In this document: positions 33,836 through 45,216 of the stretch, one piece after another
Layout: every line of letters begins with the position of its first letter
Numbering within the stretch: position 1 is the first letter of the stretch
Assembly (NCBI GenBank): GCA_003665825.1
Contig: QPFY01000010.1
Coordinates: 868,001-932,000 of the forward strand
DNA length: 64,000 bases
Direction of reading: 5' to 3'
Source of the DNA: Microbotryum silenes-acaulis
Taxonomy: Eukaryota; Basidiomycota; Microbotryomycetes; Microbotryales; Microbotryaceae
Notes under the pieces: model-generated
What the model was told of the DNA's origin: nothing
Databases searched by the model: none
The model's input: the letters and a program-made list of their open reading frames with translations, nothing else
Made by a program: the position numbers and the translations under genes

Positions 33836-34573
33836 AGTGAGTACAGTGGCTTGGACAAACGCTGTATGCCATCCACTGACCACAAACACCCACCCGTCCA
33901 CCAGTGGCCGCGCTGAGCACGACGCCAACCTCGGTCGACGAAGCGTACTACGTCCCCAACCTCATCTCCAACAACAACTCGCTCTATTATGTCAAGTCGA
34001 GTGAGCACCTGAGACCACAGCCGGAATGGAACGACTGGCCAAGCGCACACCAGCTAATCACTCCCTCCGTATCCCTCCCTCCGTGTCCCTCCCTCCGTGT
34101 CCCTCCCTCCGTGTCCCTCCCTCCGTGTCCCTCCCTCCGTGTCTGCTCAGCCTCCGCCTCCATCTCAGGTGCCACAGCCGGCGTCCTAGGCTTAACCAAC
34201 ACCTTTGGATTCCTCTTCTACCTCATCACCTCTACCCTCATCGGCTCCCTCTTCCTCCTCACCAAAGGCACCGCAGGAGGAAACGGTTATTTCCCCGGCG
34301 ATCGTGTGTCGGCTTGGAGGACGGTCGTGCTAGGCGGGTTGCTGGAGCATGTGTTCCCTTATATCCTGTTTTGGACGCGTGAGTGGAAAGCGTTGACGGC
34401 TTGTTGAAAATGGGTCGGTAGTAACTGATGCTTGGGGTTCTGGGGTGTGGTCGTACTTTCGTCGGAGCAGTGTTTTACGCTCTGGTTCACAGTCAGTTTC
34501 CTTCGTCCCGTTCCCCGAGATGCGAAGAACAGCACTCATCGCCTTTCATCTCATCTTCACAGTTTACGACTAG
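33836..34573 (+). CDS. EMC6: ER membrane protein complex subunit 6
   Basis: Coding exons: A at 33836, then 33905-34000, 34151-34378, 34471-34491 and 34563-34573 (118 aa). The protein matches EMC6 throughout: YYVPNLISNNNSLYYVKS, ISGATAGVLGLTNTFGFLFYL, and a final helix ending LFYALVHIYD. EMC6 is a core membrane subunit of the ER insertase for tail-anchored and multipass proteins. The start codon is split: exon 1 supplies A before a GTGAGT donor and exon 2 begins TG after a CACCAG acceptor, with a CTGAC branch site between. No other in-frame ATG precedes the conserved N-terminus. The last two coding exons are tiny (21 and 11 nt). Length is typical of the family (about 110 aa). Confidence 0.88.
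34065..34146 (+). repeat. 14-bp tandem repeat inside EMC6 intron
   Basis: About six units of CCCTCCCTCCGTGT in the 150-nt intron 34001-34150, extending nearly to the acceptor. The repeat serves as the polypyrimidine stretch and makes this intron about twice the local norm. Confidence 0.9.
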
Positions 34574-34859
34574 ACTTTTCGTCCTCAAAGCTCTCTGCAT
34601 CGGCACCCTGTACTGTCTAGTCATGTGATACAACTCGCAGTCCCTTCGTATTGAAAGCTCGCCTCCGCAACCAGCGCACGGTCATCTGAAATTCGATTTG
34701 CACACATGAGGCGTCACAAAAGAAAACATGTCAAGAATATGTACATCATCGCCGCCAGCAAAAACACAACCCGTGCTCATGCAACCCCTCTTGATCGTAC
34801 ACAACATCCCTTTCCCTGTTCAAATCCTCCACCCTCATCCCTAAATCTTGAACCCCCCC

Positions 34860-35989
34860 TCAAGTAGTCGTACTAGCTTGAGCGCCGGCGTCCTTGGCTC
34901 TCAAACTAGACACATCGATCTTTTTCGCGGCGGCCTGTTCCTTCTTTTGGCGGAAGTCGGCGATGGCGGCCTTGATGGCGTCCTCGGCCAACATGGAGCA
35001 ATGCAACTTGACGGGCGGGAGGCACAGTTCCTTGGCGATCTCGGTGTTTTTGATCGCGCCGGCTTGGTCGAGGGTCATACCCTTGACTCGTTCGGTCTGA
35101 GACAAGTTCAGGGAGGAACAAGGTCGAGTCAGTCCATGGGTGGGGGAAGAGTCTGCCACGATGGCCGAGGACGAACCATGTAGGAAGACGAGGCGATCGC
35201 GGATCCGCAGCCAAAAGTCTTGAATCGGACGTCCGAGATGATACCGTTCTCATCAACCTTGATCTGCAACTTCATGACTGTTTCAGAGAGAGAGAGGATG
35301 CACGACGACGTCAGCATCTTCGTGGCTCGTCCGTCCGGAGTGACCGAGCGCTGGGCTCTGTCGGCGGGTGACTGACCATCACCGCATGCGGGTGCACCGA
35401 CGAGACCGGACCCAACGTTGTTGTCCTTCTTGTCGAGAGAACCGACCTGTGTGTGGGGTAGTGTGGTAGTGTGCGATGGGACGATGGAGGGGCAGCCGTG
35501 AATAGAGGCGGGTCGGAGGCATGGTCAGCTCAGCTGATCCTACTCCTGTGACGTGGTTTGCAAAACGGTGACCCAGATTGCTGAGGTCGTAGTCATTAAC
35601 CTGTCCCAATTTTGGGGATTCACACTGGTCGGGGATGCTGTGGTGCGAGTTTGCCACTTGCGGCGCTCAACGTCGACGGGCATCGCATCTTCGGCTCACT
35701 GGGCCATTTGCGGTCCAAGACTGCGATCGTCTACGCCACCTGCGAACACACGCCGAGAAAACACTTACGTTGCGTGGTCGTTCATAGTGATCAATCACCT
35801 GCACGTGTACGGCCCAAAGTCAGTAAAGCAGGTCTTGCGATCCTACGGCGCTCATGACTCGAACCGGACCTTCTCGTGGTAGGCCCTCGAGGCGACGAGC
35901 GGCACACGGCTGCCGACCACACTCGGGCGCACAATGGCAGACCTCGAGATGGCGCCGATACGGCCTGCTGAGCAGATAGTGGAGAACAT
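34860..35989 (-). CDS. ISU1: Iron-sulfur cluster assembly scaffold Isu1/IscU
   Basis: Five exons: 35989-35870, 35798-35769, 35446-35377, 35277-35177 and 35096-34860 (185 aa). The N-terminus (MFSTICSAGRIGAISRSA) is a mitochondrial presequence. The mature part is IscU: YHEKVIDHYERPRNVGSLD, GAPACGDVMKLQI, FKTFGCGSAIASSS, TLDQAGAIKN, and LPPVKLHCSMLAEDAI. The three cluster-ligand cysteines and the LPPVK Hsp70-binding motif are all present. It assembles [2Fe-2S] clusters in the matrix with cysteine desulfurase and frataxin. Exon 2 is only 30 nt. Donors of exons 1 and 4 are the atypical GTCCGG and GTTCGT. A 20-residue C-terminal tail beyond the conserved core is Ala/Thr-rich. Confidence 0.95.
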
Positions 35990-36021
35990 GGTGTGTTTGT
36001 GGGTGTGGTGTTGTGTAGGGT

Positions 36022-36059
<38 letters not shown>

Positions 36060-36443
36060 GGGTGGAGGAGAGTGGACGCCATCGCGGCAAAGCGAGTCGA
36101 CGGCCATTCGTCATGACAAATTCACGCGCGCCGCTTGCGAGCATCGACCGCCACTTCATCGGATAAGATCCTCCTCGCCGCAGAGGGCTCACTCGGACTC
36201 GGACTCGGACTGACTGGGTGTCCACAATTGGAGATCGACCAACATCACAAAGCCAGTCGGTTCACATTGAGCACAAAGGAGCACGTTCACCCACTACAGC
36301 TGCACATAGACCCCCTAGGCCAGACCAAAAAGGGTTTCCCCAGAACAAGACATACCCCATCCAAGTGCACCGGACCCCTCGCACAACACAGCAGCAATAA
36401 AGTCCATAATACCAAGATGCATCCAAATAAATCCTCTCCATAA
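35990..36443. other. ISU1 upstream region
   Basis: Between the ISU1 start and the CDC14 stop. It contains a TG/CA dinucleotide run just upstream of the ISU1 ATG. No gene is seen. Confidence 0.5.
36023..36058. repeat. (TG/CA)n microsatellite in ISU1 leader
   Basis: Roughly 17 TG units beginning 34 bp upstream of the ISU1 start codon. On the ISU1 sense strand it is a CA run, in the promoter or 5' UTR. Confidence 0.92.
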
Positions 36444-39400
36444 TCAAGTATGCACGAAATCCGTATCCCCAAGACTACTCCTTCTCCTCCTCACGCTCCT
36501 CGAAGAAAGGCCGACGCTCGCTGCCAACGCGTTGCGTTCCTCGACCGAAGTCGTACTCGACCCATCATCTGCACCACCGCCCTGAGCATGACCATCGACG
36601 TTCATCTTCACAACCCCACTCGCAGTGACACTTCGTTCTCTTCGAGTAGCCGGTTCTGCCGCCGCCGTTGTTGACATCGTCGTGGCCTTCTCCTTGGCCT
36701 GCCCTCTTCGTTTCGCCGGAACGCGTTGAGGCAACTTGGTCGGACTTGCCGGCGGTTCCACAACCGAAGGGATCCGATCGTCCCCCGCACCGGGCGTCGT
36801 TGCCCTCGTCCCTCCTCGTGTCCGGTACCGAGTCGAACTCGACGTTGTAGAAGCGTGTCCACTCGACGTCCCTTCCCTCGACGACGACCCCGCCGGCGGT
36901 TGTTCAAATAGGGTCCCGAGATCCCGAACGGCTCTCGAGCGCTTGGCTTCTTCCGCCGTCGCTCTCGCCGTTGTCGTATTCGCGGCAAGACCACCTCGTC
37001 CTCTTCGATCTGAAGTGGACGAATTCCCTCCAGCAGGTCCAGTCGCCAACCCCAATCGATCGACCACTCGATTGTCCGCGATCGCCGAAAGAGGTCGTGT
37101 TTGTCTCGGTCGAGCGATCCGCGTAGGTCGAGACGGCCCTGGCGTAGCCGATCTCTTCGAAGTAGCCGCCGAATTCGTCGCTCCCTCCTTCATCGCCTTG
37201 GGTACCAGTTCAAGGGGAGGGATCGTCTTCATCGCATCAGGTTGATCTTCCTCCTCCTCCCCTTCATCCTCTTCCGCTTGCCCATCAACCAACATCTTGG
37301 CCGTCTTGGGCACCAGATCCATCTCGTCTTCCACGACGGCCTGCTGCGTCTCGGGCGTGGCGACGGAATGTTTACTCTTCCCTGGCGTCTTTCTCGGTTG
37401 TCCAGGCACGGGGGCGTTCCTCCCCGGTGTTCGAGGAGGGACGAGTGTCGACGCGGCGGGGGTCGTTGGTCGGTGGACAAGAGTCACGTCGGGATCATGG
37501 GTTGGAGTGACGACTCGACGTATCCGTTGCGAGGGTGGAGTGATGGGCACGTCCACGCCGATGAGGACGGCCGAAGTGGAAGCAACGAGCACGTTCGAAG
37601 GTGTGGTAGCGGATGAAGTTGAGGCTTGAACGGCGGCCACCGGTGGAGAAGGTTGGAACGTGAGTTTGTAAGCGTCGACGGCGGCCCATCGAACCCAGGT
37701 CATTTGGTTCTCGTAGAGGAAGTGTTGTTGCGGTCCGACGCAGGATCCTGGCCGCATCAAGCGCATGAATCCGATCGCTATGAGCAGAGTGGAAGTCTTT
37801 TAGCACCGGTCGTCTGACTCCGTTTGCAGGATTACGTCCCTTGTCTCACCTTCAGCAGCTGTGAAGCCGTGTTTGTAAATCAAGTAAGCACCAATCAAGG
37901 TTCCTGTCCTTCCAAGTCCAGCTTTGCAATGCACAGCAACAGCCCCACCGGACGAGATCGTCTTGTCCGAGAGGTCGATGAATTCTCTTGTCATCTCCAT
38001 CGTCGGATTCGTACCGTCGTCAAAGTACACTGTGGGACAACGAGGAAGACATCCAATGAGCCGAGTGAAACGACGATTGAACCACGCTGTGACCCACTCT
38101 CAACATGTTGCATCCCTCTTGACGTAAAGTGGCTTGCGTCATAGAGCTTCTTATTCAACCTGCAACAACCAAGACGAACGAATGAGCAGCGGCCTTCGAC
38201 CCACCCGACGCATACCGACTGTTCCGACTGACCTAACGACGACCTTGACGCCCCCTCTGTTGAACTCGTTCAACACGTTCCCAAAAGCCTTACTCAACCT
38301 CGGTCTCGCCCCTTCCATCTTCCTCTGCCCTGGCCCAGCCCCCGACAAAGCCGCGACATAACTAGGTTCGACCGGACTCGCGAACGCCACGAAGCCAGGT
38401 GTGATCCAATTCCAATCGCCGTTCTCGACTTTTTCGTACGTCTCGTACGCGACGAGGTCAAAGGTGGAGAGGTCGAGGAGACGGAGGGAAATGGCGCGGT
38501 ATACGCCGTAGATGACGGATTGGACCGAGAGGTGAAAGTCGGCGCGGGCGTAGCCGGCGTCGCGGAAGGGTTGCTGTGAGGTGAGCAGGAGGGAGCAGGT
38601 CGATCAGGAAGAGGTCGAGACCCGGCGCGCGCAGGAGGTTCACTCACCAGTTCAAGGCAGGCTATAGGGTGAAGAACGTCGGCAGGGTGCCACCGCATAA
38701 CGATCATCTGTACAAGGGACAACAACACTTTAGTACAGGTAATACCCACGCTTTGCGTTGGAGTCGATCTTGAGCCTTGGCGCGATGGGCCGGAGAAGGT
38801 CACGTGCTTGCTTCGGAGACCGATCCGAGCACCAACCAGCCTTCCTTCTCCAGGAAAACCATGAGACGGATCCATCCCGGAGGCGGTACATCCATTCTGT
38901 TCCTCCATCGTGGCCCTTCGTTCATCACCAGCCCGGAGCACACGCCAACGGCTCGTATCGGCTGAATCGATGTCCACCCCGGGGGGTAGTCGATCTTCTC
39001 CTCCCGGTCTACGCGGGTTGTGATGGCGTTGTCGTGGGAAGGCGCAACTACGCATTGTTGTGGGACCACATGTGGCAAAAAGTGCGTCCTTACGGCATAG
39101 AGGGCAATGAGCAATGCGGCGTTGGCCTTCTTGTCCGGCTCCTCGGACGAATACAGAAAGATGCGCTTGTTGGCGTATTCCTCATTCTGTGCCAAAGAAG
39201 AGGCATTGATGTTCAGTGAAGGGATCGAAAGGAGTAAATCGGAGAAGGGAGCATGGGCAGGGCGAAAGAGGGGCGCAAACGGGTTGGCTGTATGCGTGTT
39301 GACACGCGTGATCGGTCTTGTTGAACGATGACCGCGAGCAAAGAGTCGACGACAGGGGAAGAGTGGTAGGATACAGGAAGCGAAGGCTGACCTCTAGTAG

Positions 39401-39920
39401 GGTATGAACATGCAAACAGAATCGACTGGGGATACAGAGGCCGAGCAAGGTCAGCTCGGGACCTGAGGAGGAAGGATGTATGCATGCGGCTGGGCATAAG
39501 CTCCAGAGGCCAAGCGGGAGCAGGAACGAACTAGAGACAGGCGGCATTCAGCGGCCCCGAGTCCTGGAAGAAGCTGAGGTAGAGCAGCTGGTCATCGACG
39601 GTGAAGAAGTGCACGTCATCCTGCACGGCGTTGAGCGCCTCGGCCCTGGGAACAGGCGAGTTGAAGTAGGTGTAGGCCAGTCGGGGCCCGTAAGCGCAGA
39701 TGGCTCCGATCGGTTGAGCGAACAAGCTCGAGCCCGCCTGATCGGCCCCGGCCGCATCGAGCGCTCCCTCGTGCTCGTCGAGGTCACGGTTCGTCGTCGT
39801 CGTGGCCAAGGAGATGAGCGAGTCGCCGTCTGCGTCGATCGACGGTGTGCGGGACGGATGGCGCCCCATGGCCGGTGCGATGGCCGTCGCGGTCGTCGTC
39901 GGCGTCATCGGCGCAGACAT
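36444..39920 (-). CDS. CDC14: Dual-specificity protein phosphatase Cdc14
   Basis: Eight exons: 39920-39532, 39425-39392, 39186-39094, 38707-38648, 38573-38233, 38159-38098, 38029-37850 and 37777-36444 (830 aa). The N-terminal DSP-like domain reads DDVHFFTVDDQLLYLSFFQD, SGPLNAACLYRFC, FLYSSEEPDKKANAALLIALY. The catalytic domain has RLNKKLYDASHF, MYFDDGTNPT and the signature HCKAGLGRTG (Cys about 361), then MRLMRPGSCVGPQQHFLYENQ. The long Ser/Thr/Arg-rich tail (about residues 390-830) is expected to be disordered and regulated by phosphorylation. Cdc14 reverses CDK phosphorylation at mitotic exit and cytokinesis. An in-frame ATG at 40019 would add 33 residues; I prefer 39920. Exon 2 is only 34 nt. 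Confidence 0.95.
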
Positions 39921-40763
39921 TGGCGCTCGCGAATGGGCCTGACTGACGTGGGGGTAAGGAGACGCGCGTCGACACTGCCGCGCGTGTCTTTCTCCGCTTT
40001 GTTCATAAGCAATTGCCATTTCGTCGTAGACTTTGGCGGTTGGCTCCCGAGTAGGCCCCCGTAGCGGGTTTGCAATTTATCCTTAAGGAGACACATCGGA
40101 GCTCGTCAGCGCCGCTCGCCGCGGCCGATAGACACAATCTTAAGTAGGCCATTAGTATTCAGAGGTACATCAGAATAGAACTTCAATTTTTCCGAGTACG
40201 CATCCGGGTCTCATGGGTTGTATCATTGAGTTGCACGCCGGGTGGGCACTGTCATGCAGTGCACTGCAGTGCGACTCGGCGGTCTGGGCCGGCCGATTTC
40301 GCACCGAAAGGGGGTGAAGCGTCGCCGCGTCGGCGACTCGGCGTGTTTGTTTGAAGCACTGCAAGGGGAGGGTGAATGGGTTCAGAGGAGGGAAAATGTA
40401 GATGAGATGCTCGGCTTTAATCAATATCTCGAGTACCACGCCCTGTCCAGCCACCAGCGGTATGAGTCTGGCGAGACGAAACTCGGCGCCTGAAAGTTGG
40501 AGACTACTCGTCCAATGCATCGATCGGCAAGGCGACTGAAGACAAGTCCTTGACCTCAGGCTGTAAGGCCCGCTCGGACCTGGTAAACCCCAGTGGTTGA
40601 ATAATATCAACCAGCTTCACTTCGTTTGCATACTTTCGTCGCCCGTTTGAGACCGGATTTGTAAGAAAGAGAAAGTGACATATGCAAAGAAAGTGGATTT
40701 TACCTTTCGACGGCGAAAGTCGCACTTACTAATGCGGAAAGGCGCCGATCAGCTCACCTCACT
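39921..40763. other. CDC14 upstream region up to the transposon
   Basis: 843 bp holding the CDC14 promoter, a TGCAGTGCACTGCAGTGC-type palindromic patch near 40256-40273, and no convincing ORF. The stretch ends at the transposon target-site duplication. Confidence 0.5.
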
Positions 40764-40772
40764 GGCTGACAC
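40764..40772. repeat. Target-site duplication, left copy (GGCTGACAC)
   Basis: Nine bases directly outside the left terminal inverted repeat, repeated at 50133-50141 outside the right one. Confidence 0.85.
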
Positions 40773-40893
40773 ACCTCAGGCAGATTAAAAAGTAACCAGT
40801 CTTAGTAGCGCCGCCGCGCGGCCAGAAAAACCTATGCAAATAGGCGACCTGAGCCCGGTAGCAACACTGCTACCGACGGTAGCAACTCGGCGC
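40773..40893 (+). repeat. Left terminal inverted repeat (121 bp)
   Basis: The reverse complement of 50011-50131 over its full length. The inner part contains a palindrome (GGTAGCA-ACAC-TGCTACC) followed by another GGTAGCAAC copy, a possible transposase-binding array. Confidence 0.95.
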
Positions 40894-41273
40894 CGGGACA
40901 GGCCCGTACACCTCTTCCAAGTCCGTTAAGACCACTACATTGATCATGTGACGAGTAGTCCCAGCAGATAATAAGAAGCAAAGATTGATTTCGAGTTGAA
41001 TCAGTAACCACACGTAATTTTGTAAATGTTTAGACTCTAAGCGCCTGAGGCCGGGGCTCATGCTCATGGGCGGGTGTCCAGTCACGTGCTTGACGCGTTG
41101 TAAGATGAGGAACACGTCAAATTGGCACGCAAGGAATCTGTCGCGCGTGCGTGCAGGCGGCTGCTGCTTCCTGCAGGACGTACTACCTGGATCGTCGCAG
41201 ACTTACCCCACCCGGAGCTCGTTTCTGCTGAGCTACTACACTTGTGTTCTCGTATTCATTCCGCTCAATCACC
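40894..41273. other. Transposase upstream region
   Basis: Between the left TIR and the transposase ATG. It presumably holds the transposase promoter; no separate gene is seen. Confidence 0.5.
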
Positions 41274-44200
41274 ATGGGCCGCCCCTCGCGACTCAAACCA
41301 CGCTTTCCGCGGATCAAGCCTTCGGACTACCTCGACCATCCCGATTGCCCGAATCAATACGCCACGATGCCGCTGTGCCTTGTCACTTTCGGAGTTACGA
41401 TCGTCGATAAAGGAGGACGTAAGAGGCCGAGGAAGGCCAAGACAGATATGGATGCCACTCCCACCCACCACATCTGCAACGTCAAACGTCGAAACGAGCA
41501 CGAACCAACGCGTTTCTGTCGCCTCGACCTCAGTCTTCGCCAATGACCTGAACTTCTCCCACGATGATTTCAACGAGGATTATCTCAGGGACTTCCTTCT
41601 TGCTCAGCAGGCCGACTACGAAGACCTAGGGGGAATGGATCTTTCCATGGAGCGCTGGGACCCACCCGACCCCGACTTACAACGCCCAACTCACCAGGAA
41701 CTCGCACAGGAGGTTTTACCAACTCCCCGCGTCTCCGATCCGCCGGTTGCCGCTAAGCAAGAAGGTTACTTCAAGTTTATCACACTCGAGCACGAGCAGC
41801 GCGAGAGTCAGCGCGCTGCCCTTTTGGGTCTCTATCTTGATTTACGCATAACCACCAATGGACAGTTTCTGCCGCTCGTTTCGAACAGCGACCAGGACGA
41901 CGTGAACGTTCCTTCACCATGCCACTGTCAGCACGTGTATGCTCGCGAGGTGGCCCTGTACGACGGACTGACCGGTATGTGTCATGCCAGCTCCGTTCAC
42001 CGCTTTGCGCGATGCATCTTTTCTCGCCGTTGTCCTGGTATCACTGACACGTGAAACCCCCTCTGCGCCTTGCCTTTCAGTCTATTCCAAGCAAGTCACG
42101 TTCTGCGCTTCCAATCCGCCCTGTATTGCGGAAGCTGTACGCCTGGCTCAACTTGGGTTTATAGCATCGACCGCTGTCAACGCAGGATCAGCGTTCTCCT
42201 TCCGCATGATCCGCCTAGAAAACTCGCGTTGGCGTAATGCCCCTTACGCCCTCACTGGCCACGCTGCAGGCTTCGAAGACTATTTCGGGGACAACGGGTG
42301 GTCGAAACCAGAGCATTATCATGGACACCCATATGTGAGCATTTTTTATCGGTTTTTTGTCATGGGTTCTACCCGGACTCATTTGCTGCCTGATTGTGGA
42401 GCTCAGGATAAAGAGCTGAGGAAGCAATGGCAGCGGGCGATCGACGAGTTTCGCGCCATCGAAGCATCTGAGCGCGACGTTGGCGACTTTCTCTTGGGCA
42501 CCGCCGACGCGCTGGCCAACAAATGCCCAGCGTGCTTCGGGCCGAAACGGCTCAACCGACCCCATCACACCCTCCAACTGGATTATATGATCGCGCTCGA
42601 CGGCAACTTCCAGCAAACCCGAGAAAATAATGCGACATACGACGTCCAAGGAATAGTGCCGAGCTTGTTTCTGTCTGATAAAGTCGTCCTGGACATGAAA
42701 GCACTCGTCGAGAATACAGCGCGGCCAACGAAGAAGGTGAGGAGCGTGATATATTTGCGTTCCGCCTCGAATACTGGGTAATATCGCTCCGGCCCCGTCG
42801 GAAGGCGTGCACAGAGTCGTGGAAGGCTGCTGACGGGGGCGCTGGTCGAGTCTCGTCGCGCAAGATCGATACAGGGCTTGTCGCCGGCGTGTGCCGCCAT
42901 GATATCGCCCTAAAAATGGTGAATCTTGAGAAGACCGGCGAAAAGTGAGTGTATTGAGCTTATGTTCTTCGACTCCAACTTGCATTTTTACTTTCACTGC
43001 TGATGCTCATGCCTGCGCTCCAATCACCTAGGCTGTACTTCGCTTTAGCCATTGTCAAGCACATCTCGGACCATCTTCCCCCAGATGCTAGGATTGGAGT
43101 TTTGTACGACATCGCTTGTAATTTCAAGCACCACATTGAGAAGGTTTGCATTGACCACCTCGGCTCGGGCCCCTCTCCGATATGTCGTTGCTGATCATAT
43201 GGGCTTTGTGTTTCAACCTTTTCAGAGGCATCTGCTGCCTGAGCTGTTTGAGCGACTCGAGTTCGCCACAAGTGTCTTCCATGCATACGCCCATACCTGG
43301 GGTTGCCAGGTTGACTACAACCCCCGTCTCATCCCGAACTTTGGATTCACTGATGGAGAAGGTTGTGAGCGACTATGGAGCGCGCTGCGCTCCCTCATCC
43401 CCATCAATCGCCCATCAAATAAGTCCCACCGCCTCGTCAATTTGGCGGTCCGCACGCAGGAAGTGAACGTTGTGAACGACGCGAACGTCTCAAGGCTTGG
43501 TCAGTGCTCCGCAGTCGCCGCTTCGTCTTTCGCCGCATTGACTCTTTGCACACGACTAGGGTCCTGGTTCACCCGTCGACTTCGCTCAGCCAAGGCTCGG
43601 AGCACTGCTGCTCGAAAGGGACTTGACGCCGTTATCGCCCACGATGCCACCTGGTCGGAGGAGGCGCTTCGCGTCGCTTGGCAAGACCAGCGACGAGCGC
43701 AAGCGTCGAAAACGGCTGCGCAGGAAGCTGAGGAAGATCGTTTGAGGGAAAGCGAGCTTTATAAACTTGCTGAGGAACTTTACAGGATTGACTGCATCAT
43801 GTACGTGCTTGGTGATAACTACTTGAGCTTGAGCTTGTCCTTCGTTCTCACTGACTCATCATCTTGCTGAGCAGTGACGAGTCTGAACCAGAAGCGCTTG
43901 TGGGGCTGAATTCGAAGCACGATCGTCTTGCAAGGGAGATCGATCAAGCAGCAATTGTCCAACTGCAAAGAAGTGGGACAAGCATCTCGCCCACAGGTTG
44001 GCCTTAATTCTCTTACTTAGTTTTCCCTGTTCCTGATTGCGATGACGTGCCTATTTGCTTCACAGAGCTTCGTCACTTGTGCCAGTGTTCCGTTGCGCTG
44101 CGCAAGCTTCATCGAGAAGTGATTGCCTACAAAACTAGCCGTGAAAATTTGCTATCGACGCGTCGCGGCAGGGGCGGGTCAACACTTGGCCAGAGAGAGG

Positions 44201-45216
44201 CCAACAAAGCTCGCAAAACGGAAGTCAAGACTCACTCTGGCGCTGAAAAGGCACGTAAGGCATACAACAAGGCTGTCAACGCGTTTCGAACGGCAGGCGG
44301 ATCATCACCATCGCACCTCCTCAACAATCTTCCATCAGTCGGTAGCCTAGCATCGATTCTAGATCTTGAAGACACAGATTTCTTCTGGCAAGACGGGTTT
44401 TTCACGCATGTTGAAGCTACTTGGGCCACCGATCGGTGGGTTAAACGGGGCATCGTTGCTGTGCGTGACCTGGATCGAGCTGCGGAGGAGTTTGCTCGGA
44501 TTGGCGCCGAGGTGCGACAAACCCTTGCTTGGCTCGAAGACGAGCACGACCTCATCTCTAGTCGCCAAGCACTTTGGCTAAGCGCGACAGGTCAGTTGTC
44601 AGTCGAAAGTTACTCCACTGGTCTAGATGCTGATACGTTTTTGATAACACAAATAGATTCCGCTCCAACGATTTATGACCATGATCGTGTTGAACGCGCA
44701 TTTGGCAGTACCGTCTACGCAACGATCCGGGACCGTGCCCTCGTCATTCTGGAAGCTCGGATGAGGCCTCTTCAAAAGCGCGAACGAGACTGGTTCCGCG
44801 ATAGCACTTTCTTCCTGCTGTGGTACACGACCAGAGGACCAGCGGATACGCATGAACCAGTCCCTCGAGCTCTGAAGCGTCTCACCCCGCATCTGCTGTT
44901 GAACCCGGGCAACGTCTCCAAGACGACAACAGCTACTGGAGCTGGCGCGCGTAGTGTTGCGCCTCGGGAGGACGCTTCGGGCGCCTATGCAGCGCCGTCC
45001 GAGTCGTTCTGTACCACCGATGACGATCGTCTGCTCGCGCAGCGCATCACGGAGCAGCTGGATGCTGACATGAATGTAGAAGGCGCAAAGGTTTTGCATG
45101 ATCTGACGGTCCAGATGCTGGAGCAGCAAGAGGGCATGCTATACGATTCGGACAGCTCTGATGATCTGGTTCCCGACGAGGAGCGTTCTTTGTCGGACTT
45201 TGACTCGGAAGAATGA
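41274..45216 (+). CDS. KDZ-superfamily transposase
   Basis: Best model, nine exons: 41274-41418, 41534-41974, 42081-42334, 42407-42736, 42817-42944, 43032-43143, 43226-43800, 43875-43996 and 44066-45216 (1,085 aa, no stop or frameshift). Landmarks are an N-terminal Cys cluster (CHCQHVYAREVALYDGL ... FCASNPPC), NKCPACFG, LDGNFQ (Asp about 345), TGLVAGVCRHD, VLYDIACNFKHHIEK (Asp about 459), FHAYAHTWGCQVDYNPR and FTDGEGCERLWSAL (Glu about 515). These are the conserved blocks of fungal KDZ transposases; that D345/D459/E515 form the catalytic triad is my inference. The C-terminal 400 residues are charged and helical. Intron 1 (41419-41533) is the least certain. A further optional 66-nt intron may lie near 44591-44656. 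Confidence 0.88.
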
